Positions 1 to 7,577 of a stretch of DNA of 26,285 nt are shown one piece after another. The notes beneath the pieces were generated by a model. It did not search any database. It was not told the origin of the DNA and saw only the letters and a program-made list of their open reading frames with translations. The stretch lies in contig DASTQL010000137.1 of the NCBI GenBank assembly GCA_035761805.1, positions 1 to 26,285 on the forward strand. The letters are read 5' to 3'. Position 1 is the stretch's first letter. Each line of letters opens with the position of its first letter. Source of the DNA: DASTQL01 sp035761805 (GTDB lineage: Bacteria; Actinomycetota; Actinomycetes; Jiangellales; Jiangellaceae). The position numbers were made by a program, and so were the translations under genes.

Positions 1-618
1 GACACCGAGCTCACCGCGCTCGAGGACGGCCTCGAGCGGGCCCGCGAGGAGCTGCGCCGCCACCGGGTGGTCGCACTGACGCTCGACCAGGCCGGTTCAG
101 AGCACCTCGCCGAGCGGCGGGCCGCCGAGCTGGCGGCGGAGGAGCGGTCCGTGGCCGAGCTCGTGGCACATCGCGGCGAGCTGCTGGTGGAGCGCCAGGT
201 GCACGTGGCCGCGCTTCAGCAGGCGATCCCGCCCGAGCCACCGCAGTCCCACCTGCGGCACAAGCACGAGCCCTACGTACCGGGAGAGCGGGTTCGCGAG
301 CGCTTCCTGGCGGTGTGGTCGACCCTGAGCGCACCGCTGATGCTGGCCTCGGTCGTGGCCCTGCTCTTCCTCCCGCTCGATCCGCTCCTGCTCGTGATCC
401 CGTCGGCCGTCCTGGTCTTCCTGTCCGTCGAGGCCTTTGCGCGCAAGCGGCTGCTGGCCTTCCTCCGGACCGTCCTCGTGATGGTCGTGGTCCTCGTGCT
501 GCTGTACCTGGTCGGGCGCTGGTTCCTCGACCACTGGCGTATCGGGCTCGCCGTCGTGGTCGGCGGGACGGCACTGGTGCTGCTCGTGTCCTCGCTCCGC
601 GACATCTGGCGGCGCTGA
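1..618 (+). CDS. Coiled-coil membrane protein, 3' part (5' end outside window)
   Basis: The frame is open from the first base, so the true start lies left of the window and 205 residues are visible. The GTG at 67 is in frame, but the codons before it already read as charged helix, so I do not take it as the start. Residues 1 to about 75 are rich in Glu, Arg, Ala and Leu with heptad-like spacing, suggesting a coiled coil. A short linker follows, then three to four hydrophobic segments at about 110-125, 128-144, 158-176 and 184-200, ending in the basic tail RDIWRR. The layout suggests a cytoplasmic coiled coil anchored by a C-terminal membrane bundle. I do not recognise the family and assign no function. 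The stop is followed by a 91-bp gap before the next gene. Confidence 0.75.
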   Translation, partial: DTELTALEDGLERAREELRRHRVVALTLDQAGSEHLAERRAAELAAEERSVAELVAHRGELLVERQVHVAALQQAIPPEPPQSHLRHKHEPYVPGERVRERFLAVWSTLSAPLMLASVVALLFLPLDPLLLVIPSAVLVFLSVEAFARKRLLAFLRTVLVMVVVLVLLYLVGRWFLDHWRIGLAVVVGGTALVLLVSSLRDIWRR

Positions 619-656
619 CCGTCCACAGGTGAACCAGCGACCGGGCGTCATCCACA
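619..656 (+). repeat. Pair of TCCACAGG direct repeats (DnaA-box-like)
   Basis: Two direct copies of TCCACAGG lie just after the preceding stop codon. The nonamers CCGTCCACA (619-627) and TCATCCACA (648-656) are 29 bp apart. Known DnaA boxes are close to TTRTCCACA, so these match at 7 and 8 of 9 positions. Two boxes alone do not make an origin, and no dnaA, dnaN or AT-rich unwinding region is present. They may be DnaA-titration or regulatory sites for the gene at 710, or chance. Confidence 0.3.
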
Positions 657-709
657 GGCGGTGGCCACGGGCTGGTCGCCGATCCGCCGGGCGCCGGACG
701 CTAGCGCGC

Positions 710-1771
710 ATGACCGAGACTCGTCGCCCTGTCGTCAAGCTCACCACGCCCGCCGACCTGGTGGGGGTCGTCCCGTGGCTGGTGGGTTTCCACCCCCAGG
801 AGAGCCTGGTGGTGATCTGCCTGCGCGGACCCCGCTTGCGCACCGGGCTGACCATGCGAGTCGACCTGCCGTCGCCCGAGCACGCGGAAGCGCTCGCCGA
901 CCAGCTCGCCGCGCGGGTCCGGCGCGACGGCGCCGCTGCCGCCTTCCTCGCCTGCTACACCGACGCGGCCGACGACGCGGACGGTGGTCTCCCGCAGGCG
1001 GCGCTCGTCGCCACCCTCGTCCGGGCCCTGGACCGACGCGGGGTGGGCTGCAAGGAGGCGCTGCTCGTCCGCTCCGGCCGGTGGCACTCGTACACCTGCG
1101 ACGTCGAGGAGTGCTGCCCTCGCGCTGGCCGCGCCCTGCCCGAGACGCCGACCCCCGCCGTGTCCCGGGTCGCCGCCGAAGGGGTGCTGAGCGGACGGGC
1201 GCCGCTGGCCGGACGGGCCGAGCTGGAGCGCAGTGTCCGGGGGCCCGCCGGGCTGCGCCGCGTCGTCGCAGAGGCCGCCTGCGAGCGTGCCTACCGAGCC
1301 GCCGCCGCGGAGGTGGCTGCCGACCGGGATGCGGCGCACGCCCGCACCCTGGCGTTGCTCGGCGAGGCGCTCAGGTCGTACGAGGCGGGTCGGCCCGAGC
1401 TTCCCGACGACACGGCCGCGCGGGTCGCCGTCGGCCTGCTGGACCGGCAGGCCCGCGACGAGGTGGTCACCTGGGTCCTCGAGTCGGCCGAGGCACCGCT
1501 GACGGCGCTGCTCGGTGACCTCGTCCGGGCGACGCCGGACCCGGTGTGCCCACCGGCCTGCACGGTCCTCGCCTGGGTGGCTCACGCCTTCGGCAACGGC
1601 GCACTGGCCAACGTCGCCGTCGACCGGGCGCTCCGGCACGACCCCGACTACACCATGGCGCGGCTGGTCCGCGAGGGCCTCGACCGTCAGGTGCGTCCGA
1701 GCGCCGTCAGGCAGGTGTCCGCCGAGGTCCGCAGCGACATCGACCAGCGGTGCCGGCGGCCGGGTGCGTGA
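710..1771 (+). CDS. DUF4192 domain-containing protein
   Basis: This is a 353-residue soluble protein without signal peptide or membrane segment. The N-terminus (ADLVGVVPWLVGFHPQESLV) and C-terminus (WVAHAFGNGALANVAVDRAL) are characteristic of the actinobacterial DUF4192 family, and the length is usual for it. The frame is open upstream to 629, but ATG 710 places the start directly at the conserved region. No convincing Shine-Dalgarno precedes it, and a TAGCGC at 702-707 may be part of a promoter. The biochemical role of the family is unknown. It appears monocistronic, since a strong hairpin lies about 100 bp after its stop and the next gene starts 226 bp downstream. Confidence 0.85.
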   Translation: MTETRRPVVKLTTPADLVGVVPWLVGFHPQESLVVICLRGPRLRTGLTMRVDLPSPEHAEALADQLAARVRRDGAAAAFLACYTDAADDADGGLPQAALVATLVRALDRRGVGCKEALLVRSGRWHSYTCDVEECCPRAGRALPETPTPAVSRVAAEGVLSGRAPLAGRAELERSVRGPAGLRRVVAEAACERAYRAAAAEVAADRDAAHARTLALLGEALRSYEAGRPELPDDTAARVAVGLLDRQARDEVVTWVLESAEAPLTALLGDLVRATPDPVCPPACTVLAWVAHAFGNGALANVAVDRALRHDPDYTMARLVREGLDRQVRPSAVRQVSAEVRSDIDQRCRRPGA

Positions 1772-1870
1772 CGATGACCTGCGCCGCCTGGGACGACGTA
1801 TCAGCGGACCGCCGTCGCGCCTCCTCCTGACGACGGGTGAGCCGGCCCGGCTGCCTGATCCACCGACTGT

Positions 1871-1903
1871 CCGCCCGGGGCGTGGGGGTGCCGCCCCGGG
1901 CGG
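1871..1903 (+). terminator. Perfect 11-bp stem hairpin after the DUF4192 gene
   Basis: CCGCCCGGGGC at 1871-1881 pairs perfectly with GCCCCGGGCGG at 1893-1903 around an 11-nt G-rich loop. It lies 100 bp after the DUF4192 stop and has no U-tract, as is common for terminators in GC-rich actinobacteria. A protein-binding palindrome is the alternative. The rest of 1772-1997 holds only the tandem repeat listed next and no gene. Confidence 0.5.
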
Positions 1904-1904
1904 A

Positions 1905-1941
1905 TGCAACGTCGGGACCCGGGTGCAACGTCGGGACCCGG
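1905..1941 (+). repeat. Two tandem 19-bp direct repeats upstream of the epoxide-hydrolase-like gene
   Basis: The unit TGCAACGTCGGGACCCGG occurs at 1905-1922 and again at 1924-1941, identical over 18 bp with a 19-bp period (just under two helical turns). The copies end 56 bp before GTG 1998, a plausible place for an upstream activator or repressor site. A chance slippage duplication is the alternative. Confidence 0.45.
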
Positions 1942-1997
1942 CGACCGGGCCGTCGGTCCGCGCGGGCCAGATGTCCCGCGCAGGCCAGGATGGCCCG

Positions 1998-2837
1998 GTG
2001 CGCTTCCGCGAGGTCACCACCGCCCCCGGCGTCACCCTCGACGTCCAGGACTCCGGCACCGGCTCGGCCGGGACCGCGCTCCTGCTGCACGGGTTCCCGC
2101 AGGACCACACCGCCTGGGCCGGCGTCGTCCCTCACCTCGTGGCGGCCGGCTACCGGGTGTTCGCGCCGGACCAGCGCGGCTACAGCCCGCAGGCCCGGCC
2201 CCCGGGGCGGCCCGCCTACCGGCTGGACCTGCTGGCCAGGGACGCCATCGCCGTGCTCGACCTCGCCGGTCCGGAGCCGGCCCACGTCGTGGCCCACGAC
2301 TGGGGAGGTGCCGTCGGGTGGGTGCTCGGTGGGCGCCACCCAGAGCGACTCGCGTCCCTCACCGTCCTGTCGACCCCGCACCCCGGCGCGTTGCGGGCGG
2401 CCATGCGGCGCGGCCAGGCGCTGCGGTCCGCCTACGTGCTCCCCCTCCAGGTCCCCGTGCTCCCCGAGCTGGCCCTCAGCGCCTTCGGTGCGCGGCCACT
2501 GTGCTCGCTGCTCCGGATCGCGGGGCTGCCCGCCCCGGCTGCCACGCACTACGCCGCCCGGATGTCGGAGCGAGGGGCGCTGAGCAGCGCTCTGGCCTGG
2601 TACCGCGCGATCCCGGTGGATCGGACCACCGCCGGCAGGAGCCGGGTCCCGACCCTGTACGTGTGGGGTGCCCACGACCCGGCCCTGGGCCGGGCGGCCG
2701 CCGAGGGGACCGCCGCCTTCGTGGACGCGCCGTACCGCTTCGTCGAGCTCCCGGACGCGGGTCACTGGCTCCCCGAGACCGCCGGGGACGAGCTTGTCGC
2801 GCTCCTCCTGGAGCACCTGGCCGAGCACCCCGGCTGA
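1998..2837 (+). CDS. Alpha/beta hydrolase, epoxide hydrolase-like
   Basis: The 279-residue protein has the layout of the epoxide hydrolase/haloalkane dehalogenase branch. HGFPQ at 31-35 forms the oxyanion region, HDWGG at 100-104 carries the predicted nucleophile Asp101, D227 lies in VWGAHDP, and H256 lies in DAGHW. A WYR motif at 201-203 in the lid resembles the tyrosine region that activates epoxides in epoxide hydrolases, so epoxide opening is more likely than dehalogenation. The substrate is unknown. GTG 1998 was chosen because AGGA lies 7 nt upstream and homology starts at once; the same bases (CAGGAT, 1986-1991) could instead be a -10 box of a leaderless transcript. ATG 1971 is an alternative start. 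It shares the Asp-nucleophile fold with the OleB domain downstream but is only a distant paralogue. Confidence 0.85.
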   Translation: MRFREVTTAPGVTLDVQDSGTGSAGTALLLHGFPQDHTAWAGVVPHLVAAGYRVFAPDQRGYSPQARPPGRPAYRLDLLARDAIAVLDLAGPEPAHVVAHDWGGAVGWVLGGRHPERLASLTVLSTPHPGALRAAMRRGQALRSAYVLPLQVPVLPELALSAFGARPLCSLLRIAGLPAPAATHYAARMSERGALSSALAWYRAIPVDRTTAGRSRVPTLYVWGAHDPALGRAAAEGTAAFVDAPYRFVELPDAGHWLPETAGDELVALLLEHLAEHPG

Positions 2838-2858
2838 CTCCCTCCACGACGCTCCGGG

Positions 2859-2877
2859 GCCGCCGCTGTCGGGCGGC
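2859..2877 (+). terminator. Weak hairpin after the hydrolase gene
   Basis: GCCGCC (2859-2864) and GGCGGC (2872-2877) form a 6-bp GC stem with a 7-nt loop, 21 bp after the hydrolase stop. A run of four A follows at 2883-2886, with no U-tract. It could separate the hydrolase from the ole operon. Confidence 0.3.
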
Positions 2878-2925
2878 GTGCGAAAATCGCCGCGGGCCGC
2901 GCCGACCGGACGCGGCCTGCGAGGC

Positions 2926-2952
2926 TTGACCAAGGCCGGGCGGTGGTAGGTC
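2926..2952 (+). promoter_or_regulatory. Candidate promoter of the ole operon
   Basis: TTGACC at 2926-2931 fits a -35 box, and TAGGTC at 2947-2952 fits a weak -10 box with a 15-nt spacer. Transcription would then start about 25 nt before the oleA start, leaving room for the AAGGAG ribosome site at 2971-2976. The spacer is short and the -10 imperfect, so this is tentative. A short palindrome GCGA-AAA-TCGC lies upstream at 2880-2890. Confidence 0.35.
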
Positions 2953-2982
2953 CCCAGGGCTCCCCGCGCGAAGGAGAGACCT

Positions 2983-4008
2983 GTGAGTGGCAACCTGACC
3001 TACCGGCACACCGATGCGGCGGTGCTGTCCGTCTGCGCCGTCGACGCTCCCCTCGTGATCACCTCGACGGCGCTGGACGAGCAGCTCGCGCCCGCGTACG
3101 AGCGGCTGGGACTGCGCCCGGGCATGCTCCAGCGGCTTGCGGGGATCCACGAACGTCGCTGGTGGCCGGAGGACGTGAGCTTCGCCGACGCCGCCGCGAT
3201 GGCCGGTGCCAAGGCGCTCGCGGAGTCGGGGGTCGACCCCGCCGGGGTAGGCCTGCTCGTCGACACCTCGGTGTGCCGCGACAAGCTCGAGCCGTCCACG
3301 GCGGTCGCGGTCCACCACCAGCTCGGGCTGTCGACGTCGTGCCTCAACTTCGACCTGTCCAACGCCTGCCTCGGCTTCGTCAACGGCATCCAGCTCGCCG
3401 CGACGATGATCGACGCCGGGACCATCGACTACGCCCTGGTGGTCGACGGGGAGGGCAGCCGCTACACCCAGCAGCGCACGATCGAGCGGCTCTCCGCCCC
3501 CGACGCCACGGCTGCCGACGTCCTCGCCCAGTTCGCGTCACTGACCCTGGGGTCCGGCGCGGCCGCCATGGTGCTCGGCCGGGCGGACGAGCACCCCGAG
3601 GGCCACCGCTTCCTCGGCGGGGTGAGCCGGGCCGGCACCGAACACCACGAGCTCTGCGTCGGCGACCTGGAGATGATGCGGACCGACTCGCGCGGCCTGC
3701 TCACCGCCGGACTGGCGCTGTCGCGGGACCTGTGGGCCGACGCCGCCGAGCACTTCGACTGGGCAGGCGGCATGGACCGCTACGTCGTCCACCAGGTCTC
3801 GCAGGTGCACACCGCCGCGATCGTCGACGCGCTGTCCCTCGATCCGCGGCGTGTGCCGCTCACCTTCCCGACGAGGGGCAATATCGGCCCGGCCTCGGTG
3901 CCCTTCACCCTGGCCGGCGAGGTCGACTCCCTGTCGGCGGGCGACCGGGTCCTGCTCATGGGCATCGGCTCGGGGCTCAACGCCTCGTGCGCCGAGATCG
4001 CGTGGTGA
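2983..4008 (+). CDS. oleA: OleA, 3-oxoacyl-ACP synthase III-like acyl-CoA condensing enzyme
   Basis: OleA of the thiolase superfamily joins two fatty acyl-CoAs head to head in a non-decarboxylative Claisen condensation, giving a 2-alkyl-3-ketoacid, the first step of long-chain olefin synthesis. The 341-residue protein shows C129 in SNACLGF (acyl attachment), H270 in VVHQ and N300 in GNIGP (oxyanion and decarbonylative-type triad of the fold), and E103 in KLEPSTA. That glutamate corresponds to the deprotonating Glu117 of Xanthomonas OleA. The spacings E-C (26), C-H (141) and H-N (30) closely match the Xanthomonas residues as I recall them (26, 142, 30), which separates it from FabH. GTG 2983 is preceded by AAGGAG at 2971. 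Its stop overlaps the oleBC start by 4 bp, so the two are probably translationally coupled. Confidence 0.92.
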   Translation: MSGNLTYRHTDAAVLSVCAVDAPLVITSTALDEQLAPAYERLGLRPGMLQRLAGIHERRWWPEDVSFADAAAMAGAKALAESGVDPAGVGLLVDTSVCRDKLEPSTAVAVHHQLGLSTSCLNFDLSNACLGFVNGIQLAATMIDAGTIDYALVVDGEGSRYTQQRTIERLSAPDATAADVLAQFASLTLGSGAAAMVLGRADEHPEGHRFLGGVSRAGTEHHELCVGDLEMMRTDSRGLLTAGLALSRDLWADAAEHFDWAGGMDRYVVHQVSQVHTAAIVDALSLDPRRVPLTFPTRGNIGPASVPFTLAGEVDSLSAGDRVLLMGIGSGLNASCAEIAW

Positions 4009-6587
4009 CGCCGGCTTCGCTGCCGCCGCCCGGGCTTCCGGGCCTCGACCCCGCGTGGTCGCGGCTCGTCGAGGCCGTCGACGCCGAGGGCGTCCGGCGC
4101 ACCTGGCACGTGCTCGACAGCGGTGGCGCCGGTCGTGGCACGCTGGACCCCGTCGACGGCAGCACGCTGGGGACCCTGCTGTGCGTCCACGGCAACCCCA
4201 CCTGGTCCTACCTCTGGCGCGGCCTGCTCGCGCACCCGCCGGCCGGGTGGCGGGTGGTGGCGGTCGACCAGTTGGGCATGGGCTTCTCCGACCGGCCCGC
4301 GCAGCCGCGCACCCTCGACCAGAGGATCCGGGACCTGGCCGGGGTGACCGACGCGCTCGCCGTCCACGGCCGGGTGGTCACGGTCGCTCACGACTGGGGC
4401 GGCCCGATCTCCCTGGGCTGGGCACTCGAGCACCGCGAGCGGCTGGCTGGGGTCGTGCTCACGAACACCGCCGTGCAGCAGCCCGCCGGGTCGGTGGCAC
4501 CGGCGCTGATCCGGCTGGCCCGCACCCCTGCGCTGCGACACACGGTCTGCGTCCGCACACCGGCCTTCGTCCGGGCCACGACCGCGCTGTCGCGCCCCAC
4601 CCTGCCTGCCGACGTCCGCGACGCCTTCGCCGGGCCGTACGGGGACGCCTCCCGGCGCCGCGCCGTGGGCGACTTCGTCGCCGACATCCCGCTCGAGCCC
4701 GACCACCGGAGCGCGGCCACGCTCGACCTGGTCGCCGCCGGCCTGCGCGGCCTCGACGTGCCCGCCCTGCTGCTCTGGGGCGTACGCGACCCCGTCTTCT
4801 CGGACGTGCACCTGCACGACCTGCTCGAGCGGCTCCCGCACGCCGACGTGCACCGGTACGAGGGCGCCTCCCACCTGGTCACCGAGGACGCGCCGGAGGC
4901 CGTCGAGGCGCTGGGCCGCTGGGTCGCGGACCTGGACCGCCGCCATCGCGAGGAGCCCCGTCCCGAGGGAGAGTCCCATCCCCCGGTGTGGGCCGCGCTC
5001 GAGGAGCGAGCCGGCGACCTCAGCCCGGCCGTGGTCGAGCTCTCGGGCCGCCGCGCGGTGAGCTGGGACCTGCTCGGTCGTCGGGTGCGCGAGATCGCGG
5101 CGGGCCTGGCTGCGTCGGGCCTGCGGCGGGGCCAGCGGGTCGCGCTCCTCGTCCCGCCGGGCGCCGACCTCACCACCGCCCTGTACGCCTGCTGGCGCGC
5201 CGGGGCGGTCGTCGTGGTCGCCGACGCCGGGCTCGGCCTGCGCGCGCTCGGGCGGGCGCTCCGTGGCGCCGGGCCGGACTGGGTCATCGGCACCCGCGAG
5301 GGACTGGCTGCCGCCCGGGCGATGCGAGTCCTCGGCCGGCGGATCGCGTCCGGCCACCACGACCGGGCCACCCTGCGCGTGCTCGGCGCCTCGGCCGGCC
5401 TCGCGGACCTGGCCCGTCTCGGGCAAGGCAGGCCGCCGCCTCCGGAGCCCCGTGACCCCGACGAGTGTGCCGTCGTCTTCACGTCGGGGGCGACGGGGCC
5501 GCCCAAGGGCGTCGTCTACCGCCACGGCCAGGTGCGTGCCCAGCTGGCGGCGCTGCGACGCACCTACGCCATCGGCCCGGACGACCGCCTGGTCGCGGCG
5601 TTCGCGCCGTTCGCCCTCTACGGGCCCGCGCTGGGCATCGCCTCCGCGGTACCGGCGACCGACGTCACGGCCCCCGCGACGCTGACCGCCGAGGCCCTGG
5701 CCGACGCCGTGGCCGCGGTCGACGCCACCCTGGTCTTCGCCTCCCCGTCGGCCTTGCGCAACGTGGTCGCGACCGCCGGCGCGCTCGACAGCTTGCGGTC
5801 CAAGCCCCTGGCCGGCGTCCGGCTGGTCCTCTCCGCGGGTGCCCCGGTCCGGCCCGGCCTGCTGCGCTCGGTCTGCGACCTGTTCCCCTCGGCCGAGGCG
5901 CGCACGCCGTACGGCATGACCGAGGCCCTCCCCGTCGCCGACGTCTCCCTGGGGCAGGTCGAGGAGGCAGGCGACGGCGACGGCGTCTGCGTCGGCCGAC
6001 CGGTCGCCGGTGTCGACGTCCGGGTGAGCGCCCTCGGCCCCCTCGGGGCGGCCGACGGACCCCTCACGGCCCACCCGGGGGTCGTGGGCGAGATCTGCGT
6101 GCGTGCAGCCCACGTCAAGGACCGCTACGACCGGCTGTGGGCCACCGAGCGGGAGTCCGGCCGTGACCGTGGCTGGCACCGCACCGGGGACGTCGGCCAC
6201 CTCGACGACGTTGGGCGGCTGTGGGTCGGTGGGCGGCTCGGCCACGTCGTCACCTCGGCCGCGGGCGTCGTCACCCCCGTGGGCGTGGAGCAGGCCGTCG
6301 AGCGGCTGCCGGAGGTCTCCGCGGCGGCGGCCGTGGGCGTGGGGCCGACGGGTGCTCAGCAGCTGGTGGTCGTCGTCGTCCCCCAGGACGGGGTCGGCCG
6401 GGGCAGCGTCCTGGCGCCGGACGGGCTCACCGCCGCCGTACGAGGGGCGGTGGTGGCAGACGTGGCGGCCGTGCTGGTCCTGCACGAGCTCCCGGTCGAC
6501 ATCCGGCACAACGCCAAGGTCGATCGGACGCGGGTCGCCCGCTGGGCCGACCGAGTCCTCGCCGGACGGCGACCGGGTCGGCCGTGA
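4005..6587 (+). CDS. oleBC: OleBC fusion: beta-lactone decarboxylase joined to beta-lactone synthetase
   Basis: One 860-residue polypeptide carries two Ole activities. Residues 1 to about 305 form an OleB alpha/beta hydrolase domain: HGNPTW at 62, nucleophile D130 in HDWGG, D262 in GVRDP and H290 in GASH. OleB splits CO2 from the beta-lactone to give the cis-olefin. After a charged linker, residues from about 320 form an OleC domain of the ANL (AMP-forming ligase) superfamily: P-loop SGATGPPKG from about 494, YGMTE at 636, HRTGD, and K838 in HNAKVDR. OleC closes the 2-alkyl-3-hydroxyacid to a beta-lactone with ATP. The fusion is known from actinobacteria, whereas Xanthomonas has separate genes. 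The start is GTG 4005, overlapping the oleA stop as GTGA; the open frame upstream to 2943 is antiphase to oleA and not used. The product should channel the reactive lactone between domains. Confidence 0.92.
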   Translation: MTPASLPPPGLPGLDPAWSRLVEAVDAEGVRRTWHVLDSGGAGRGTLDPVDGSTLGTLLCVHGNPTWSYLWRGLLAHPPAGWRVVAVDQLGMGFSDRPAQPRTLDQRIRDLAGVTDALAVHGRVVTVAHDWGGPISLGWALEHRERLAGVVLTNTAVQQPAGSVAPALIRLARTPALRHTVCVRTPAFVRATTALSRPTLPADVRDAFAGPYGDASRRRAVGDFVADIPLEPDHRSAATLDLVAAGLRGLDVPALLLWGVRDPVFSDVHLHDLLERLPHADVHRYEGASHLVTEDAPEAVEALGRWVADLDRRHREEPRPEGESHPPVWAALEERAGDLSPAVVELSGRRAVSWDLLGRRVREIAAGLAASGLRRGQRVALLVPPGADLTTALYACWRAGAVVVVADAGLGLRALGRALRGAGPDWVIGTREGLAAARAMRVLGRRIASGHHDRATLRVLGASAGLADLARLGQGRPPPPEPRDPDECAVVFTSGATGPPKGVVYRHGQVRAQLAALRRTYAIGPDDRLVAAFAPFALYGPALGIASAVPATDVTAPATLTAEALADAVAAVDATLVFASPSALRNVVATAGALDSLRSKPLAGVRLVLSAGAPVRPGLLRSVCDLFPSAEARTPYGMTEALPVADVSLGQVEEAGDGDGVCVGRPVAGVDVRVSALGPLGAADGPLTAHPGVVGEICVRAAHVKDRYDRLWATERESGRDRGWHRTGDVGHLDDVGRLWVGGRLGHVVTSAAGVVTPVGVEQAVERLPEVSAAAAVGVGPTGAQQLVVVVVPQDGVGRGSVLAPDGLTAAVRGAVVADVAAVLVLHELPVDIRHNAKVDRTRVARWADRVLAGRRPGRP

Positions 6588-7546
6588 AGGTCCTCGTCAC
6601 CGGTGCGCGGAGCCTCATGGGGGCCGAGCTGGTCCGTCGGCTCCTGGCGCGGGGCGATCACGTGACGGTGCTGCAGCGGCGGCCGGCGGAGCTGGGCTGT
6701 GCCGAGGTCCTGGCCGACGTCGCCGACCACGACTCCGTGGCCGCGGCAGCGCGAGGCCACGACGTCGTCGTCCACCTGGCCGCGCGGGTCGGCATCACCG
6801 GCTCCTGGCCGGAGTTCCTGCGCACCAACGTCGCCGGGACCCGGTCGGTGGTGGGCGGGTGCCGGGCCGCGGGGGTCCGCCGGCTGGTGCACGTGTCCTC
6901 ACCGTCGGTGGCCCACGCCGGCGCCCCGCTCGTGGGTGAGGGTGCGGGTCCCGCGGACCCGGACGGGGCACGAGGCCGCTACGCGCGGAGCAAGGCGCTG
7001 GCCGAGCAGGTCGCGCTCGCAGCCGACGGTCCGGACCTGGCGGTCCTCGCCCTCCGGCCCCACCTCGTCTGGGGACCTGGGGACACCCAGCTCGTGGGGC
7101 GGACCGTGGCCCGGGCACGGGCGGGTCGCCTGGCGCTGGTCGGCTCGGGTGCTGCGCTGGTCGACACGACCTACCTGCCGAACGCGGTGGACGCGCTGGT
7201 GGCGGCCGTCGACGCCCCGGCCCACGGCGAGCCGCTCGTGGTCTCGAACGGCGAGCCGCGGCCGATCGCCGAGCTCGTGAGCCTGATCTGTGCCGCGGCG
7301 GGCGTGCCGGGGCCGCGGCGCCACGTGCCGTACACCGCGGCCTGGACGGCCGGCCTGCTGGCGGAGGGAGTCTGGGGCCTCCTGGGCCGGGTCGACGACC
7401 CGCCGATCACCCGGTTCGTGGCCGCGCAGCTGGCGACGGCCCACTGGTTCGACCAGCGGCGCACCCGGGAAGTGCTGGACTGGACGCCGCGCGTGCGGCT
7501 CGACGACGGCTTCGTGGCTCTCGCCCGTGCGTGCGGGACGGCATGA
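6584..7546 (+). CDS. oleD: OleD, NAD(P)H-dependent 2-alkyl-3-oxoalkanoate reductase
   Basis: This 320-residue extended short-chain dehydrogenase reduces the OleA product, a 2-alkyl-3-ketoacid, to the 2-alkyl-3-hydroxyacid that OleC closes. The N-terminal Rossmann strand and nucleotide loop read VLVTGARSLMG. The usual middle glycine of TGxxGxxG is serine at residue 10, which is odd. HLAAR, the serine-bearing VHVSSPS segment, and YARSK (catalytic Tyr and Lys) follow in the usual order, and LRPHLVWGPGD marks the substrate half. GTG 6584 overlaps the oleBC stop by 4 bp, so oleA, oleBC and oleD form one coupled operon in near-pathway order. The stop lies 31 bp from the stop of the convergent aldo/keto reductase gene. 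A generic NAD-epimerase is the alternative, but context makes OleD firm. Confidence 0.9.
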   Translation: MKVLVTGARSLMGAELVRRLLARGDHVTVLQRRPAELGCAEVLADVADHDSVAAAARGHDVVVHLAARVGITGSWPEFLRTNVAGTRSVVGGCRAAGVRRLVHVSSPSVAHAGAPLVGEGAGPADPDGARGRYARSKALAEQVALAADGPDLAVLALRPHLVWGPGDTQLVGRTVARARAGRLALVGSGAALVDTTYLPNAVDALVAAVDAPAHGEPLVVSNGEPRPIAELVSLICAAAGVPGPRRHVPYTAAWTAGLLAEGVWGLLGRVDDPPITRFVAAQLATAHWFDQRRTREVLDWTPRVRLDDGFVALARACGTA

Positions 7547-7577
7547 CCCCCGGACGACGGCCGGCCGAGCCGCCGGT

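Noticed and set aside
619..709. Chromosomal origin suggested by DnaA-like boxes
   Set aside because: Only two imperfect boxes, no AT-rich unwinding stretch, and none of the usual oriC neighbours.
1515..1997. N-terminal extension of the epoxide-hydrolase-like ORF
   Set aside because: The extension overlaps the DUF4192 coding region, a hairpin and a tandem repeat, and is low-complexity; homology starts at 1998.
3780..6509. 909-codon open frame on the minus strand across oleA and oleBC
   Set aside because: It is antisense to two well-supported enzymes, has a low-complexity Arg/Gly/Asp-rich translation and shows no family motif. Long shadow frames are expected at this GC content.
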